Part shown: in pieces, positions 9,901 to 18,666 of the stretch
Numbering within the stretch: the first letter of the stretch is position 1
Layout: the number at the start of each line of letters is the position of its first letter
Source: Prevotella sp.
GTDB lineage: Bacteria; Bacteroidota; Bacteroidia; Bacteroidales; Bacteroidaceae
NCBI GenBank assembly: GCA_017619755.1
Contig: JAFZRU010000016.1
Location: 83,971-147,970 of the forward strand
DNA length: 64,000 nt
Direction of reading: 5' to 3'
The notes under the pieces: model-generated
The model's input: the letters and a program-made list of their open reading frames with translations, nothing else
The model's database searches: none
What the model was told of the DNA's origin: nothing
Made by a program: the position numbers and the translations under genes

Positions 9901-10133
9901 TCCATACCGATGTATGAAATACGCAACTTACCACCCCGGGGTACCTGCAAGGTGAACTTGCCGTCAGCATCAGTGACGGCACCCTGGTTGGTGCCTATGA
10001 TCTGCACGGAAGCACCCACAACGGGCATTCCGTCATCTTCAGACACAACAGTACCCCTGACCGTTGTTTGAGCCATTGCCGCCGCAAATGTCATGCAGAG
10101 GCAGGCGAGTAATAGAATTAATTTTTTAACCAT
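6954..10133 (-). CDS. SusC/RagA TonB-linked outer membrane transporter
   Basis: This outer-membrane barrel imports the substrate with TonB energy. A signal peptide ends at AAAMAQ. A carboxypeptidase-D regulatory-like domain follows (VRGTVVSEDDGMPVVGASV, DADGKFTLQV), then the RagA box region NEVVVTALGIKRQ and a plug domain (PLYVVDGVPLNNA, LKGAAATALYGSRAANGVI). The rest is a 22-strand type barrel ending in aromatic residues (FGFNVNVKF). I start it at the ATG at 10133. The frame extends to a GTG at 10145, which is weaker. It is first in a four-gene operon with SusD and two lipoproteins. Confidence 0.95.
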   Translation of the reverse strand: MVKKLILLLACLCMTFAAAMAQTTVRGTVVSEDDGMPVVGASVQIIGTNQGAVTDADGKFTLQVPRGGKLRISYIGMETQDVAATDNMRVVMVNDDRTLNEVVVTALGIKRQTKALGYSAASVKGEEIAKARTNDIMSGLAGKVAGVQITSTSSDPGSSNSVIIRGISSLSGNNQPLYVVDGVPLNNAAVYSSDGLNSGYDFGNGAGAINPNDVESMTVLKGAAATALYGSRAANGVILITTKTGKEQKSAIGIEYNGGLQWEGVLRLPQQQNEFGQGWYGAKTMDENGSWGPRFDGAVLRYGQVYNNSQQRKSYVAIPSNIQDFFDTGFRYNNSVSFNGANNNSNFYVSLSQIHEDGIIPTDADSYKKYTFTANVSHKIKNVTISAALNYAYNENDFVTTGQGLSMYNSIMQTPRDIAITELKDLDYPFASPGYYYTPYGVTNPYYILENYMNNYQNEFFYGKFQLDYDFLKYFKLTYRFGYDSTVGHRRAGEPNLEALFAGTPNGDDLVGDNGYTSQQMTRRHEINQDLMLTFDKNLMEDLHINTVVGFNGNERNYKSLYGYVDNLTIPTWYNLGNSSEIPSTSQNEWLRRSLRLYGQVELSWKDMLYLTATASNDWSSTLPKGNRSFFYPGFTASWIFSELFSKELKDIISFGKIRLAWGKTGNDASVYMTNSVYSQATSNSSGWASSAFPFTKTNTNAYTAGNTLGSNDLSPEMSTEYEAGFNIGFFKNRISFDFSYYNRESDKQIFQLEMDPASGYTYMNTNIGKVRNRGIELLVDVTPVKLKDFQWDVNFNYTKNKNKVLSLPEEMGGESIIYGFTGGTGLYAIQGKELGIYKAYTSKKDPEGHVIVNPSTGLPVSSDDVVEIGSMNHKYQLGFGTTLRYKGVSLAVNFDYRKGGLMFSRTKDIMYFTGNAMQTAYNDRNPFVIPNSVYKSEDDGENTIYLPNTTPLNATNLFSYWDGGGAEMDATYLVDKTYLKLRSLVLSWELPRKWFSKIFLAGASVSFFGNNLFLWTPKSNTFIDPESTSFGNDLEGNFGEYSTNPSSRKFGFNVNVKF

Positions 10134-10224
10134 AAACTCTCTCACTAATTAAGTATTATAATATAATGTATATGTATTCAGTTAGGCATATTATCCATAG
10201 GGGGTGGAAACAATGGATTGGGCG

Positions 10225-10255
10225 CAAAATTAAACATTTTTTGCATAACTGCAAA
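10225..10255 (-). promoter_or_regulatory. Promoter of the SusCD operon
   Basis: On the minus strand the -7 box TAATTTTG (10225-10232) and a -33 TTTG (10252-10255) are 19 nt apart, a full Bacteroidota promoter. It leaves a leader of roughly 85 nt before the SusC start. No regulator gene lies nearby. Confidence 0.7.
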
Positions 10256-10469
10256 AAATTTTAAGAAAAATGTGTGTTAAAATGCTAATTCGTGCGCAAA
10301 ATGGAAGCAAAGAAGGTGTATTTTGTTCAAACAAGAGCGTTTTGGGTGGTAAAAACTAACAAAAAAAACAACGGAACTCTTTTTGATGAAGCCAAATGAG
10401 CAAAGCGGAGCTTGCTCCAGCTATGTCATGGCGAGAAATAATAGGATGAATCCAATTATTTTTCGTCCT

Positions 10470-10680
10470 GTGCAATTGAAAACGGCCTGAAGGGCCAAAA
10501 GCAAATAGCCCAGGGCAACGCCCTGGGGAAGAGAGTGAGCCAATTATCGCCCTGAAAGGGCAAAAGCCTTATTGATGTCATAAAGCTTTTGCCCCTGGGG
10601 GGCGCAATCTACTCCGTTATTTACAACCCAGGGCGTTGCCCTGGGCTGGTATCTCGTTGGCCTTGCAGGCCGTATTTGCA
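10470..10680. repeat. REP-like palindrome cluster between operons
   Basis: This stretch holds a mirrored set of palindromes: CCCAGGGCAACGCCCTGGG near 10510 and its mate CCCAGGGCGTTGCCCTGGG near 10630. Two further GGCC-type dyads flank them (GGCCTGAAGGGCC and GGCCTTGCAGGCC). It fills most of the 570-nt gap between the SusC promoter and the next gene stop. Such elements recur in Bacteroidota intergenic DNA. No open reading frame of note is present. Confidence 0.7.
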
Positions 10681-10712
10681 CAAAATCCATCCACATCCAT
10701 CCGAACAACAAA

Positions 10713-11939
10713 TTATTTTTTTAGCTTGTCAATGGCTTTTTCAAGCGATTCGGAGGGAAGGATGATGTTGTAATCCTCCCAGAAGAGCGGGTCGGCGAAA
10801 ACCGACACCTTGTCGTAGAAGGAGTCATGTGAACTGAAAATCTCCGCACTGGCAATGGGTTTTGCATCATGCTGGAGGATGTCGGTGGCCACCATCTCCG
10901 CCTCCACATGGAAAGGCGAAGCGAAAAGTTTCTTCTTCCATTCACAGAAAAAGCTCACATCACTATGGAGGTAGTGCATCCTACATTCCTGACCATCATA
11001 TCGATATGACACGACAGTGGTCAGTTCCCTTGGCTTGAACCTCACTCCAGCGGGCTTTCTCACGAGAATGCTTTCGGCAGCCCTTCCCGGGTCGGTCATG
11101 TCGAGCGACATCTCCACACGTGTGAACGCCAGGGTTTGCTGGTCGATATACATCTTCCCGAATGAGAGGACGTGGTCGGCAATGGTGGCAGGTTGGAAAG
11201 AGATGACAAACTGTGGTCTGTCTTCGATGGTGACGGGAGCCTCCATTCTAAGGTCATAGAGCTGCATCTCATCGAAAGAGAGCAAGATTTCAGTGTTTTT
11301 CACCAAGTCAAGTTCAATGGCAAGTGTGGGACCTCCCTGGATTTTCGCTCCAAGGGTGTCTGCTTTGTGTGTATTGACCAGTTTACGCCCCTTTCTGATG
11401 GCCACCCTGTCCACCCCGGTGAAACGATTATATCCGCACTTGAAAACATCGGCCACCGCCTCAGCCACATAAATGTATCTCTTACCCTTCTGGGTAGTCT
11501 CGCGGTAAAAGCACCTAAGCAGTTCGTTGTCGCGGCTGTAGTTGTTCCGTATCTTGGACATGGCCGAATTGACGATTTCTCGCGGGTTGACAGCCGAGAC
11601 GATGAGTTCGTTCAACGTGATCGTGCCCGGGGTGAGGCGTATCTTCAGTTCCTTGCTCAAGTCATCTCCAGGTGAAACCCTTACGGCATTGTATCCCAAG
11701 CATGACACGAAAATGGCAGAGGGCCTTTTCCCTGTCTTGAGTGTGAAATGCCCGTCAGCATTGGTCACGGTGGTCTCGCTGCCGTCGAGCGTTGTGACCG
11801 TTGCCTGCGACAGCCGACGGTTGGTTTGAGCGTCGCGAACCACACCGCTGACAGCATAACGCAACTCCTGCGCCATGACACGCGACGATGTGGTCATAAA
11901 AATCGACAATACAATGATAATGAACATTTTAGCCTTCAT
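10713..11939 (-). CDS. CarboxypepD_reg-like domain secreted protein
   Basis: The 408-residue protein starts at 11939, where GGAGG precedes the ATG. The frame is open 38 codons further, but that extension has no signal peptide. It has a signal peptide (MKAKMFIIIVLSIFMTTSS and onward, cut near MAQ). A carboxypeptidase-D regulatory-like domain follows (VSGVVRDAQTNRRLSQATV, TNADGHFTLKTG), then a long region found in Bacteroidota envelope proteins of unknown function (NSAMSKIRNNYSRDNELLRC, FYRETTQKGKRYIYVAEAV). It is likely periplasmic or on the outer membrane. The function is unknown. Confidence 0.75.
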   Translation of the reverse strand: MKAKMFIIIVLSIFMTTSSRVMAQELRYAVSGVVRDAQTNRRLSQATVTTLDGSETTVTNADGHFTLKTGKRPSAIFVSCLGYNAVRVSPGDDLSKELKIRLTPGTITLNELIVSAVNPREIVNSAMSKIRNNYSRDNELLRCFYRETTQKGKRYIYVAEAVADVFKCGYNRFTGVDRVAIRKGRKLVNTHKADTLGAKIQGGPTLAIELDLVKNTEILLSFDEMQLYDLRMEAPVTIEDRPQFVISFQPATIADHVLSFGKMYIDQQTLAFTRVEMSLDMTDPGRAAESILVRKPAGVRFKPRELTTVVSYRYDGQECRMHYLHSDVSFFCEWKKKLFASPFHVEAEMVATDILQHDAKPIASAEIFSSHDSFYDKVSVFADPLFWEDYNIILPSESLEKAIDKLKK

Positions 11940-12037
11940 AATCGTTCCTCCCTTTGTTTTATGGTGTAAAGTTAGTGAAAAAAAAGGAGAATGCAAAATT
12001 ATTGGAGGAAAAAATGCAGGGTAACAACAAAAATTCG

Positions 12038-12045
12038 TAACTTTG
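12038..12045 (+). promoter_or_regulatory. -7 box for the DUF3298 lipoprotein operon
   Basis: TAACTTTG fits TAnnTTTG, 21 nt ahead of the ATG at 12067. No convincing -33 TTTG was found. Confidence 0.5.
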
Positions 12046-12066
12046 CATTCCAAATAACCCTGCTAT

Positions 12067-12894
12067 ATGGGAATCAAGAACACCCTTCTGTTCACCTTGT
12101 GTGCCTGCCTGCTGCTCGCCAACTGCCGAGACGGCGGCAAGGCATCGGCTCCCGCCCCGCCCCAGGCGAAGGCCACCCCCTTCGTCACGGACTCGGTCCT
12201 CCTCGAAGAGCACAGTCCCCGAGGACACTGCGAGGTGTATATCGACTATCCCGTATCCGGTCCCTCCGAGGCCGTCGCCGCCGTGAGGGAGTTTGTGAAA
12301 TCCACCCTCTTCGAGGCCGGTGGACAGAGCCTTGACGACAACCCGGAAGAACTTGCCCGCACCTACTGCCGCGAGCGACTCGAAGCTCAACAGAAAACGC
12401 TTGAAAGGATGGGCACAAACCATGTGGAGGCCAGTGAGGCGCCAGAGGAGGGCATCGAGCTTCGGGTGGTGTGCAACACCCCCCTCTTTGTCACCTACGA
12501 AGTGTATCGCTTCTCCTACATCACCCACGGCGGCCATGGCGAGTACTCCGACTACGGCGTGACATTCCGTTTGCGTGACGGCCACCGCTTCGGCGACGAC
12601 ATCATCACGACAATGGACGAGAACCTATACCGCCACATCCTTGCCGGAATGCGGGAGTATTTCGGTGTGAAAAGCGACGCCGAGCTGCAAGCACTATGCA
12701 CCGCCGACCTCAAGACGATGCCGCTCCCCACCTTCCCACCTTATCTTGTAGGCGGCGGCGTGCGCTACCACTACTCCATCTACGACATCTGCCCCTTTGA
12801 GGAGGGCGACCCGGCCATCACCATTCCCTGGGAGGTGGCTCGCTCCTACATGACGGCAGCCGCTCGCGAAATGACACCACCTACCAACCCCTGA
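12067..12894 (+). CDS. DUF3298 (RsiV-like) lipoprotein
   Basis: The 275-residue protein has a lipoprotein signal (cysteine at residue 20 in LLLANC). The C-terminal half carries features of the DUF3298/RsiV fold: VTYEVYRFSYITHGGHGEY followed by FRLRDGHRFGDDII and a closing GEDP-type loop (FEEGDPAITIPWEVARSYM). Proteins with this fold bind lysozyme in Firmicutes; here it is probably an anchored envelope protein of unknown role. It is 7 nt ahead of the RNA methyltransferase, so the two are likely co-transcribed. Confidence 0.7.
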   Translation: MGIKNTLLFTLCACLLLANCRDGGKASAPAPPQAKATPFVTDSVLLEEHSPRGHCEVYIDYPVSGPSEAVAAVREFVKSTLFEAGGQSLDDNPEELARTYCRERLEAQQKTLERMGTNHVEASEAPEEGIELRVVCNTPLFVTYEVYRFSYITHGGHGEYSDYGVTFRLRDGHRFGDDIITTMDENLYRHILAGMREYFGVKSDAELQALCTADLKTMPLPTFPPYLVGGGVRYHYSIYDICPFEEGDPAITIPWEVARSYMTAAAREMTPPTNP

Positions 12895-12901
12895 CCCACC
12901 C

Positions 12902-13702
12902 ATGGCACTGATAGAAATCAAAGACTTGTCGCACCCCGGCGTGGAGGCCTACTGCCGCCTCACGGAGGCCCAGCTGCGCAACCGCATAGACCCCACACGC
13001 GGCATCTTCATCGCCGAAAGCCCGAAAGTAATCGCCGTGGCCCTCGACGCCGGTTACGAACCTCTTTCGCTCCTCTGCGAGCGGCGACACATCACCGGCG
13101 ACGCCGCCCCACTCATCGCCCGCTGCGGCGACCTGCCCGTCTATACCGGCGAGCGCGAGTTGCTGGCCACACTCACGGGCTACACCCTCACACGCGGCGT
13201 GCTGTGCGCCATGCGGCGACCAGAGCCTCGCAACGTGGAAGACGTGTGCAACAACGCTTCCCGTGTGGTGGTGCTCGACGGCGTGGTGGACAGCACCAAC
13301 GTGGGAGCCATCTTCCGCTCCGCCGCCGCCCTCGGCGTGGAGGCCGTATTGGTGTCGCCCAACTGCTGCGACCCTTTCAACCGCCGTGTGGTACGCGTGT
13401 CGATGGGCTCGGTGTTCCTCGTGCCATGGACTTGGTTGGAAGGTGGCGTGGAGCAACTCCACAACATAGGTTTCCGAACGGTGGCGATGGCCCTGACCGA
13501 CCAATCGACACCCATCGACGACCCCGTGTTGGCGGCGGAGCCTCGTCTCGCCATCGTCATGGGGGCAGAGGGCGACGGTCTCCCACAAGAAACAATCGCC
13601 CAATGCGATTACACGGCCCGCATCCCCATGTCTCACGGCGTGGATTCCCTCAACGTGGCAGCTGCCGCCGCCGTGGCCTTCTGGCAACTTCGGAAAAGAT
13701 AA
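12902..13702 (+). CDS. TrmH/SpoU-family RNA 2'-O-methyltransferase
   Basis: The 266-residue enzyme would methylate a ribose 2'-OH in rRNA or tRNA using S-adenosylmethionine. The N-terminal region is a substrate-binding domain (GIFIAESPKVI, LLCERRHI). The SPOUT domain shows all three motifs: VVLDGVVDSTNVGAIFRSA (motif 1, with N and R), IVMGAEGDGLP (motif 2) and IPMSHGVDSLNVAAAAAV (motif 3), forming the trefoil knot. Which nucleotide it modifies cannot be told from sequence. Confidence 0.88.
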   Translation: MALIEIKDLSHPGVEAYCRLTEAQLRNRIDPTRGIFIAESPKVIAVALDAGYEPLSLLCERRHITGDAAPLIARCGDLPVYTGERELLATLTGYTLTRGVLCAMRRPEPRNVEDVCNNASRVVVLDGVVDSTNVGAIFRSAAALGVEAVLVSPNCCDPFNRRVVRVSMGSVFLVPWTWLEGGVEQLHNIGFRTVAMALTDQSTPIDDPVLAAEPRLAIVMGAEGDGLPQETIAQCDYTARIPMSHGVDSLNVAAAAAVAFWQLRKR

Positions 13703-13723
13703 ATAAAAAATATCATAGAAAAT

Positions 13724-13754
13724 TTTGCCGTTGTCAAAAAAAGTAGTAACTTTG
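13724..13754 (+). promoter_or_regulatory. Promoter of the L31 gene
   Basis: TTTG (13724-13727) and TAACTTTG (13747-13754) are spaced by 19 nt, a full Bacteroidota promoter. It leaves about 60 nt of AT-rich leader before rpmE2. Confidence 0.75.
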
Positions 13755-13818
13755 CACCCCAAATCGTGTGAGAACGCGAAAGAGAAAGTAACATTCACAT
13801 AAAACAACAAATTAAAAA

Positions 13819-14070
13819 ATGAAAAAAGGCATTCATCCCGACAACTATCGCCCCGTCGTATTCAAGGATATGTCCAACGGCGATATGTTCCTTACAAAGT
13901 CCACATGCAAGACTTCAGAGACAGTGGAATTTGAAGGTGAGACCTACCCAATGGTGAAGATAGAGATTTCCAACACGTCGCACCCGTTCTATACAGGCAA
14001 GAACAAGCTTGTGGACACCGCCGGTCGTGTGGATCGCTTCATGAGCCGCTACGGGAAGCTGAAGAAATAA
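13819..14070 (+). CDS. rpmE2: 50S ribosomal protein L31 type B
   Basis: The 83-residue protein is a full-length type B L31 of the large ribosomal subunit. [19 protein letters not shown] opens it, and [20 protein letters not shown] is the family signature. The four zinc-binding cysteines of type A L31 are absent (only STCKTSE remains), as expected for the zinc-independent form. It has its own promoter. Confidence 0.97.
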   Translation: MKKGIHPDNYRPVVFKDMSNGDMFLTKSTCKTSETVEFEGETYPMVKIEISNTSHPFYTGKNKLVDTAGRVDRFMSRYGKLKK

Positions 14071-14191
14071 CCCTCAGCCCCCTATCTTCGGCCATTGAGA
14101 GCCAAAGACAAGATATACAGGAAATGCGTCCGAGCGTAGTTGCATATGCGCTCTGCCGCATTTTTTTTCATCATTACAACACCCACACCCC

Positions 14192-15088
14192 ATGAGACAT
14201 CCCCTCCTACCCCTCCTTGCAGCCATCTTCTGCACCCTTGCCCTCTGTGGCTGCGGCGAAGATGACGACGACAATCCCGTAAATCGTGCATCAAGTTCGC
14301 GCAACGTGAACGCCAACCCTGCCATCCGACCTGAGTACAAACGGTTGGAAATGCCCCGAGTGAGAAACGACAACAACAACCTCGTGGTGGTGCACAGCAC
14401 CCCGGAATATGGCGTGAACTACATCCTGGAATGGGACTGCCAGAAGAAGTCGCAACGGTGGAGCTGCTACACCCTCGACCGCAAAAACTCACCCAAGAAC
14501 GTCAGCCGCTGGTATGCCGGCAGTGGCGAGAGCCAATATCCCCGCGACCCCGACATCCCCTCGGCCTACACCTTCGCAGAAGACCCCTACTACCGCTCCG
14601 GCTACGACCACGGACACATTTGCCCCTCCTACGACCGACTCAACAGCAAGGAGGCCAACATACAGACCTTCTACCTGAGCAACATGCAGCCCCAGCGCAA
14701 CTTGTTCAACGCCGGTTTGTGGCTGAAGATGGAGAACATCGTGAGCTCCACGTGGAATTTGGACAAATTACGCGACACCCTCTACGTGTGCAAGGGAGGC
14801 ACCATTGACAACCCCGAACAAGTGCTGCTCACAACGAACAAGGGGCTGCTCGTGCCGCGCTATTTCTACATGGCCGTGCTGTGCAAGAACTCGCAAGGCT
14901 ACAAGGCAATAGGCTTCTGGGTGGAGCACCTGAACGAAGACCACAGCCTTGACAATTTGATCGACTACGTGGTGAGCATCGACAAACTGGAAAGTCTTAC
15001 CGGCATCGACTTCTTCTGCAACCTGCCCGACGACGTGGAAGAAGAGGCGGAGAAGATGGTATATCCCTCCGCATGGGGGTTGAAATAG
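14192..15088 (+). CDS. DNA/RNA non-specific endonuclease lipoprotein (NUC1 family)
   Basis: The 298-residue protein has a lipoprotein signal ending at LCGC (cysteine at residue 23) and an acidic tether (GEDDDDN). It then has the betabetaalpha-metal nuclease core: YDHGHICPSYDR carries the catalytic histidine (DRGH-type site, here DHGH). Downstream, YLSNMQPQRNLFNAGLW provides the metal-binding asparagine. It is therefore an envelope-anchored, metal-dependent nuclease, perhaps for scavenging external nucleic acid. It is followed 8 nt later by another lipoprotein gene. Confidence 0.85.
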   Translation: MRHPLLPLLAAIFCTLALCGCGEDDDDNPVNRASSSRNVNANPAIRPEYKRLEMPRVRNDNNNLVVVHSTPEYGVNYILEWDCQKKSQRWSCYTLDRKNSPKNVSRWYAGSGESQYPRDPDIPSAYTFAEDPYYRSGYDHGHICPSYDRLNSKEANIQTFYLSNMQPQRNLFNAGLWLKMENIVSSTWNLDKLRDTLYVCKGGTIDNPEQVLLTTNKGLLVPRYFYMAVLCKNSQGYKAIGFWVEHLNEDHSLDNLIDYVVSIDKLESLTGIDFFCNLPDDVEEEAEKMVYPSAWGLK

Positions 15089-15095
15089 TCAAAAG

Positions 15096-16016
15096 ATGAA
15101 GAAGCTCTCTTTGATTCTCCTGCTGATGGGCGCCGCCTTCCTCGTCGGCTGCACGCACTCCCCCACCCCGAAGATGAACTCCGCCTACTATTGGAGCACG
15201 ACTTGGGAGTGTGACAGCACCCTCTTGACTTTCCTCCACAGCAACGACGTGAAGAAAGTGTATCTGAGGTTTTTCGACGTGGTGGTAGATGGCAACGGCG
15301 AGGTCATGCCCAATGCCACGGTGCGCTTCGCCTCCCCCTTCCCCGACAGCGTGGAAGTGGTGCCGACGGTGTTCATCATGAACAACTGCCTGACGAAGGA
15401 CGTGAGCCACTTGGACGAACTGCTTCTGCGGCGCATCCTGCAAATGTGCGAGACACACGACGTGGCCGGGGTGAAAGAGATACAAATCGACTGCGACTGG
15501 AGCACCAACACCCGTCAAACGTATTTCGCCCTGCTCGGAAGGCTGCGCGAAGCCGCCCACCAGGCCGGCCTCCGCCTTTCCACCACCATCCGCCTGCACC
15601 AGTTGGCAGACAACCCTCCACCTGCCGACCACGGCGTGCTGATGATGTACAACACGGGCGACGTGCGGGTGAAGGACAAGAACCCCATCCTCTCCCTTGA
15701 CGACATTGCCCCCTACCTCCCCCACCTGAGCAACTACAGCCTCCCCCTGAGCACCGCCTACCCCGCCTTCCAGTGGGAACTGCTCTTCCGTGGCAACCGC
15801 CTCGTGGGCGTCGTCCATGGCGACGACGACCAACCCATGCTGCCCGGCGACACCATCATCACCCGCGAAGCCAGCTTGGAGACCGTGTTGCAAGCGAAGT
15901 CCGCCGTGCAACGCCTCCTTCCCGACGCCAACAACGAAGTGATCCTCTTTGAAATCAGTAAAAGCAACATACAACACATCAACCAACAACACTATGAGAA
16001 GGTTTATAGTCATTAG
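15096..16016 (+). CDS. Lipoprotein of unknown function
   Basis: The 306-residue protein has a lipobox FLVGC (cysteine at residue 19). The body alternates strands and helices: VKKVYLRFFDVVVD, then VKEIQIDCDWSTNTRQTYF and GLRLSTTIRLHQL. This pattern suggests a TIM-barrel, glycoside-hydrolase-like fold, but I cannot assign a family. It overlaps the next gene by 23 nt and follows the nuclease gene by 8 nt, so the three form an operon. Confidence 0.6.
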   Translation: MKKLSLILLLMGAAFLVGCTHSPTPKMNSAYYWSTTWECDSTLLTFLHSNDVKKVYLRFFDVVVDGNGEVMPNATVRFASPFPDSVEVVPTVFIMNNCLTKDVSHLDELLLRRILQMCETHDVAGVKEIQIDCDWSTNTRQTYFALLGRLREAAHQAGLRLSTTIRLHQLADNPPPADHGVLMMYNTGDVRVKDKNPILSLDDIAPYLPHLSNYSLPLSTAYPAFQWELLFRGNRLVGVVHGDDDQPMLPGDTIITREASLETVLQAKSAVQRLLPDANNEVILFEISKSNIQHINQQHYEKVYSH

Positions 16017-18081
16017 CATCGTGCTGCTATCCCTCAGCACGCCCTCCATGGGCTGCGCCTGGGTAGGCACCACCAATTACTACATGTTCAGCGTGTTCCG
16101 CCGCGAACAGATGAACTCCAACCTCTTTTCCAGCCAACTTAACAAGTTCTGGCAGGACTACACCAACGGAGAGGTGGAAGAATATAGATGGAACGAGGAT
16201 GAAATCATGGACATCGCCAAGAAAAAGAATGACTTAGAGATGACCCACTACCTGGAACATCTGAACAAATACTTGGAAATCAGCAAACAGTTGGGCGAGC
16301 ATTGGGAATACCCCACCAAGGAACAACTCGCACAGCGGAAGGGCGAGCTGAATGCCATGGTGGCCCAGGCCAATGGCTATGGCGGCACAAGGTTGAAAGC
16401 TCAATGGGAACTGCTGCGCATGCGCGCCAACATGGTCTTGGGCAACCACGCCGCCAACATCACGCAGTGGGAGCAGAAGAGCAGCAAACTCCCACCGAGC
16501 ACCTACCGCGAAATGATGCGAAACATCTACGCCGGCGCACTGCTCCACCAGGGGAAACGCACGGAGGCTTGCGACATCTACGCCGAGCAGGGCGACCTCG
16601 TGAGCATCAAATGGGCGATGCGCAAGCACCGCAACTTAGCCGGCATCAAGGCCATCTTCGCCGAAAATCCCAACTCGCCGACCATGAACTTCTTGGTACA
16701 GGATTTCGTGAACAACGTGCAAGAGACGCTTGACAGCAACGGCGACAAGGAATGGATAGAGGAAATGCTCGACCAACGCGTGGTGCTTCTCAACGAGGCC
16801 AACAGCTTCATCAACTATGCCAATAAGGTGATTGAAGAGAAGAAGACACAATCGCCGGCCATGTGGATGGCCGCCATCGGCGAACTGCAATACCTGCAAG
16901 GACAATACCAGGAGGCAATGAACACGCTCGAAATGGCCATGGAAATGAAAGGGACGGAGCGAATGCGCGACAACGCCCGCACCATCCGCCTGATCACCTC
17001 CGCCAACGCCAACAAACTCGACAGAAAATACTCCAGCTGGCTCACAGAGGAGATGAAATGGCTGATGGGAAAAATCAAGGAAGAGGGGATGCTGAACAAC
17101 GTGGGCATCTACGACAACCACTACTACGAGATGCTCCAAAGGCTGGTGCACGACAACCTCGTGCCACGCTACGAGGCCGCCGGCCAGTCGGAAATGGCCG
17201 CCGCCCTCCTGCTGATGATGGAAAGCGGGAAGATTGACGGCAGCGAGGTCATCGACAACCCTCAACCCCGATACAGTGGGGAATATTTCTACTGCATCGA
17301 CAAACTGTCACCTGAAAGGCTGATAGAATACCAACGCTTCCTCCGAAGCAAGGCCAGCGACCCCCTCGAGGCTTTCGTCAAGAGCTACATACAATATGAC
17401 GAAAACTACTACAACGACCTCATCGGCACCGCCTTCCTGGCATGTGACGAACTGGAGAGAGCAACCTCCTACCTGCGCTTGGTGCCACTGAGCTTCATTG
17501 AACAACAAGGCATCCGCCCCTACACCGTACGCGACTACACCAAGGCACGGTGGTTAGGCAAGCAAATCGTGGACGATGGAGCCGAGCCAGAAATCCACAG
17601 CAACCCCAAACTGGACTTCTGCAACGACATGCAACGCCTGAAGGAACGCTACGCTGCAGCAACTGGCGAGACACGCAAGCAACTGGCATACAGCATTGCG
17701 GTGCGCTATTACCAAGCTTCCCACAAAGGTGACTGCTGGTATCTCACGCAGTATGGCCAAAGCATTTACGACACGGTGCGCATCGACCGTGCCGACTTCA
17801 TCGCCAAGACCATGAAACTGCTCCAAGAAAGCGCCACCTCCACCAACCACGAGCTGAAACTGAACAGCCTCTACGGCCTGGCCTACGTGCCTGTGGACGA
17901 ATGGTGCGAATGGGAGTACGACTGGGACAAGAACCGCTACGTCATTTCAAAGACCTACCCACAAAGCGAGCAGTACAGCCACCTGTTCCAACTCCACCAA
18001 TATACGAGCAAATGCCGCGAACCGCTGCCTTTCTACGTCACAAAATGCGACGTGTTGAAGAAATTCCGAGCCAATCTGTAA
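15994..18081 (+). CDS. Large secreted protein with helical-repeat character, function unknown
   Basis: The 695-residue protein starts at 15994 (MRRFIVISIVLLSLSTPSMG), overlapping the upstream lipoprotein gene. The signal peptide ends near a cysteine (GCAW). An upstream ATG at 15949 would hide it. The body is almost all helical and looks like degenerate TPR repeats (for example EAMNTLEMAMEMKGTERMRD). Linkage to a surface lipoprotein suggests an envelope complex, which is an inference. I do not recognise a domain with known function. Confidence 0.65.
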   Translation: MRRFIVISIVLLSLSTPSMGCAWVGTTNYYMFSVFRREQMNSNLFSSQLNKFWQDYTNGEVEEYRWNEDEIMDIAKKKNDLEMTHYLEHLNKYLEISKQLGEHWEYPTKEQLAQRKGELNAMVAQANGYGGTRLKAQWELLRMRANMVLGNHAANITQWEQKSSKLPPSTYREMMRNIYAGALLHQGKRTEACDIYAEQGDLVSIKWAMRKHRNLAGIKAIFAENPNSPTMNFLVQDFVNNVQETLDSNGDKEWIEEMLDQRVVLLNEANSFINYANKVIEEKKTQSPAMWMAAIGELQYLQGQYQEAMNTLEMAMEMKGTERMRDNARTIRLITSANANKLDRKYSSWLTEEMKWLMGKIKEEGMLNNVGIYDNHYYEMLQRLVHDNLVPRYEAAGQSEMAAALLLMMESGKIDGSEVIDNPQPRYSGEYFYCIDKLSPERLIEYQRFLRSKASDPLEAFVKSYIQYDENYYNDLIGTAFLACDELERATSYLRLVPLSFIEQQGIRPYTVRDYTKARWLGKQIVDDGAEPEIHSNPKLDFCNDMQRLKERYAAATGETRKQLAYSIAVRYYQASHKGDCWYLTQYGQSIYDTVRIDRADFIAKTMKLLQESATSTNHELKLNSLYGLAYVPVDEWCEWEYDWDKNRYVISKTYPQSEQYSHLFQLHQYTSKCREPLPFYVTKCDVLKKFRANL

Positions 18082-18167
18082 GCATTATGGACACATCCGG
18101 AAAGTCTATTTTTTGTTAAATAAATGCAATAAACGTAATTTTCAAGACAAGGTAGGGGAAAAAGTGT

Positions 18168-18175
18168 TACTTTTG
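18168..18175 (+). promoter_or_regulatory. -7 box for the DUF1573 gene
   Basis: TACTTTTG fits TAnnTTTG, 37 nt ahead of the ATG at 18213. No matching -33 TTTG is evident. Confidence 0.5.
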
Positions 18176-18212
18176 CAAGGACAAGAGTACCAAATCATAA
18201 AACAATCATACC

Positions 18213-18599
18213 ATGCGCAAGATTATCATGACCACGCTGCTGTTGATGCTGACTTTCACATTCGCCGCAGCACAGAAGCAAGCCGAAATCAAATTTGACA
18301 AGAAAAGTCACAATTTCGGCAAGTTCTCAGAGAGCAACTCTGTTCAAAAATGCACGTTCACGTTCACCAACGTGGGTGACGCCCCCCTTGTCATCAACCA
18401 GGCGGTGGCAAGCTGTGGTTGCACGGTGCCTCAATATACCAAATCTCCCATCGCACCAGGTGAAAAAGGAACCATAGAGGTGACCTACAACGGTGCCGGC
18501 AAAATCCCCGGACCGTTCAAGAAAAGCATCACCGTGCGCACCAACGGTGTCACAGAGATGACACGCCTCTATGTGGAGGGCGACATGACAGAAGACTGA
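18213..18599 (+). CDS. DUF1573 periplasmic Ig-like protein
   Basis: The 128-residue protein has a signal peptide (ending FAAAQK) and one DUF1573 domain. That domain is shown by FDKKSHNFGKFSESNSVQKC, then FTNVGDAPLVINQAVASCGC and GEKGTIEVTYNGAGKIPG. The ASCGCT cysteine pair is typical of the family. It is a single-domain secreted protein with an ASH/Ig-like fold. Its function is not established. It has its own promoter and terminator. Confidence 0.9.
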   Translation: MRKIIMTTLLLMLTFTFAAAQKQAEIKFDKKSHNFGKFSESNSVQKCTFTFTNVGDAPLVINQAVASCGCTVPQYTKSPIAPGEKGTIEVTYNGAGKIPGPFKKSITVRTNGVTEMTRLYVEGDMTED

Positions 18600-18620
18600 C
18601 AGCCCCATCCCTATTATTGC

Positions 18621-18660
18621 AAGTCCCTGCCACGATGCACGTGGCAGGGACTTGCTTTTT
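18621..18660 (+). terminator. Intrinsic terminator of the DUF1573 gene
   Basis: A perfect 13-bp stem (AAGTCCCTGCCAC and its complement, 18621-18653) with a 7-nt loop is followed by GCTTTTTG on the plus strand. Confidence 0.9.
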
Positions 18661-18666
18661 GTTTTC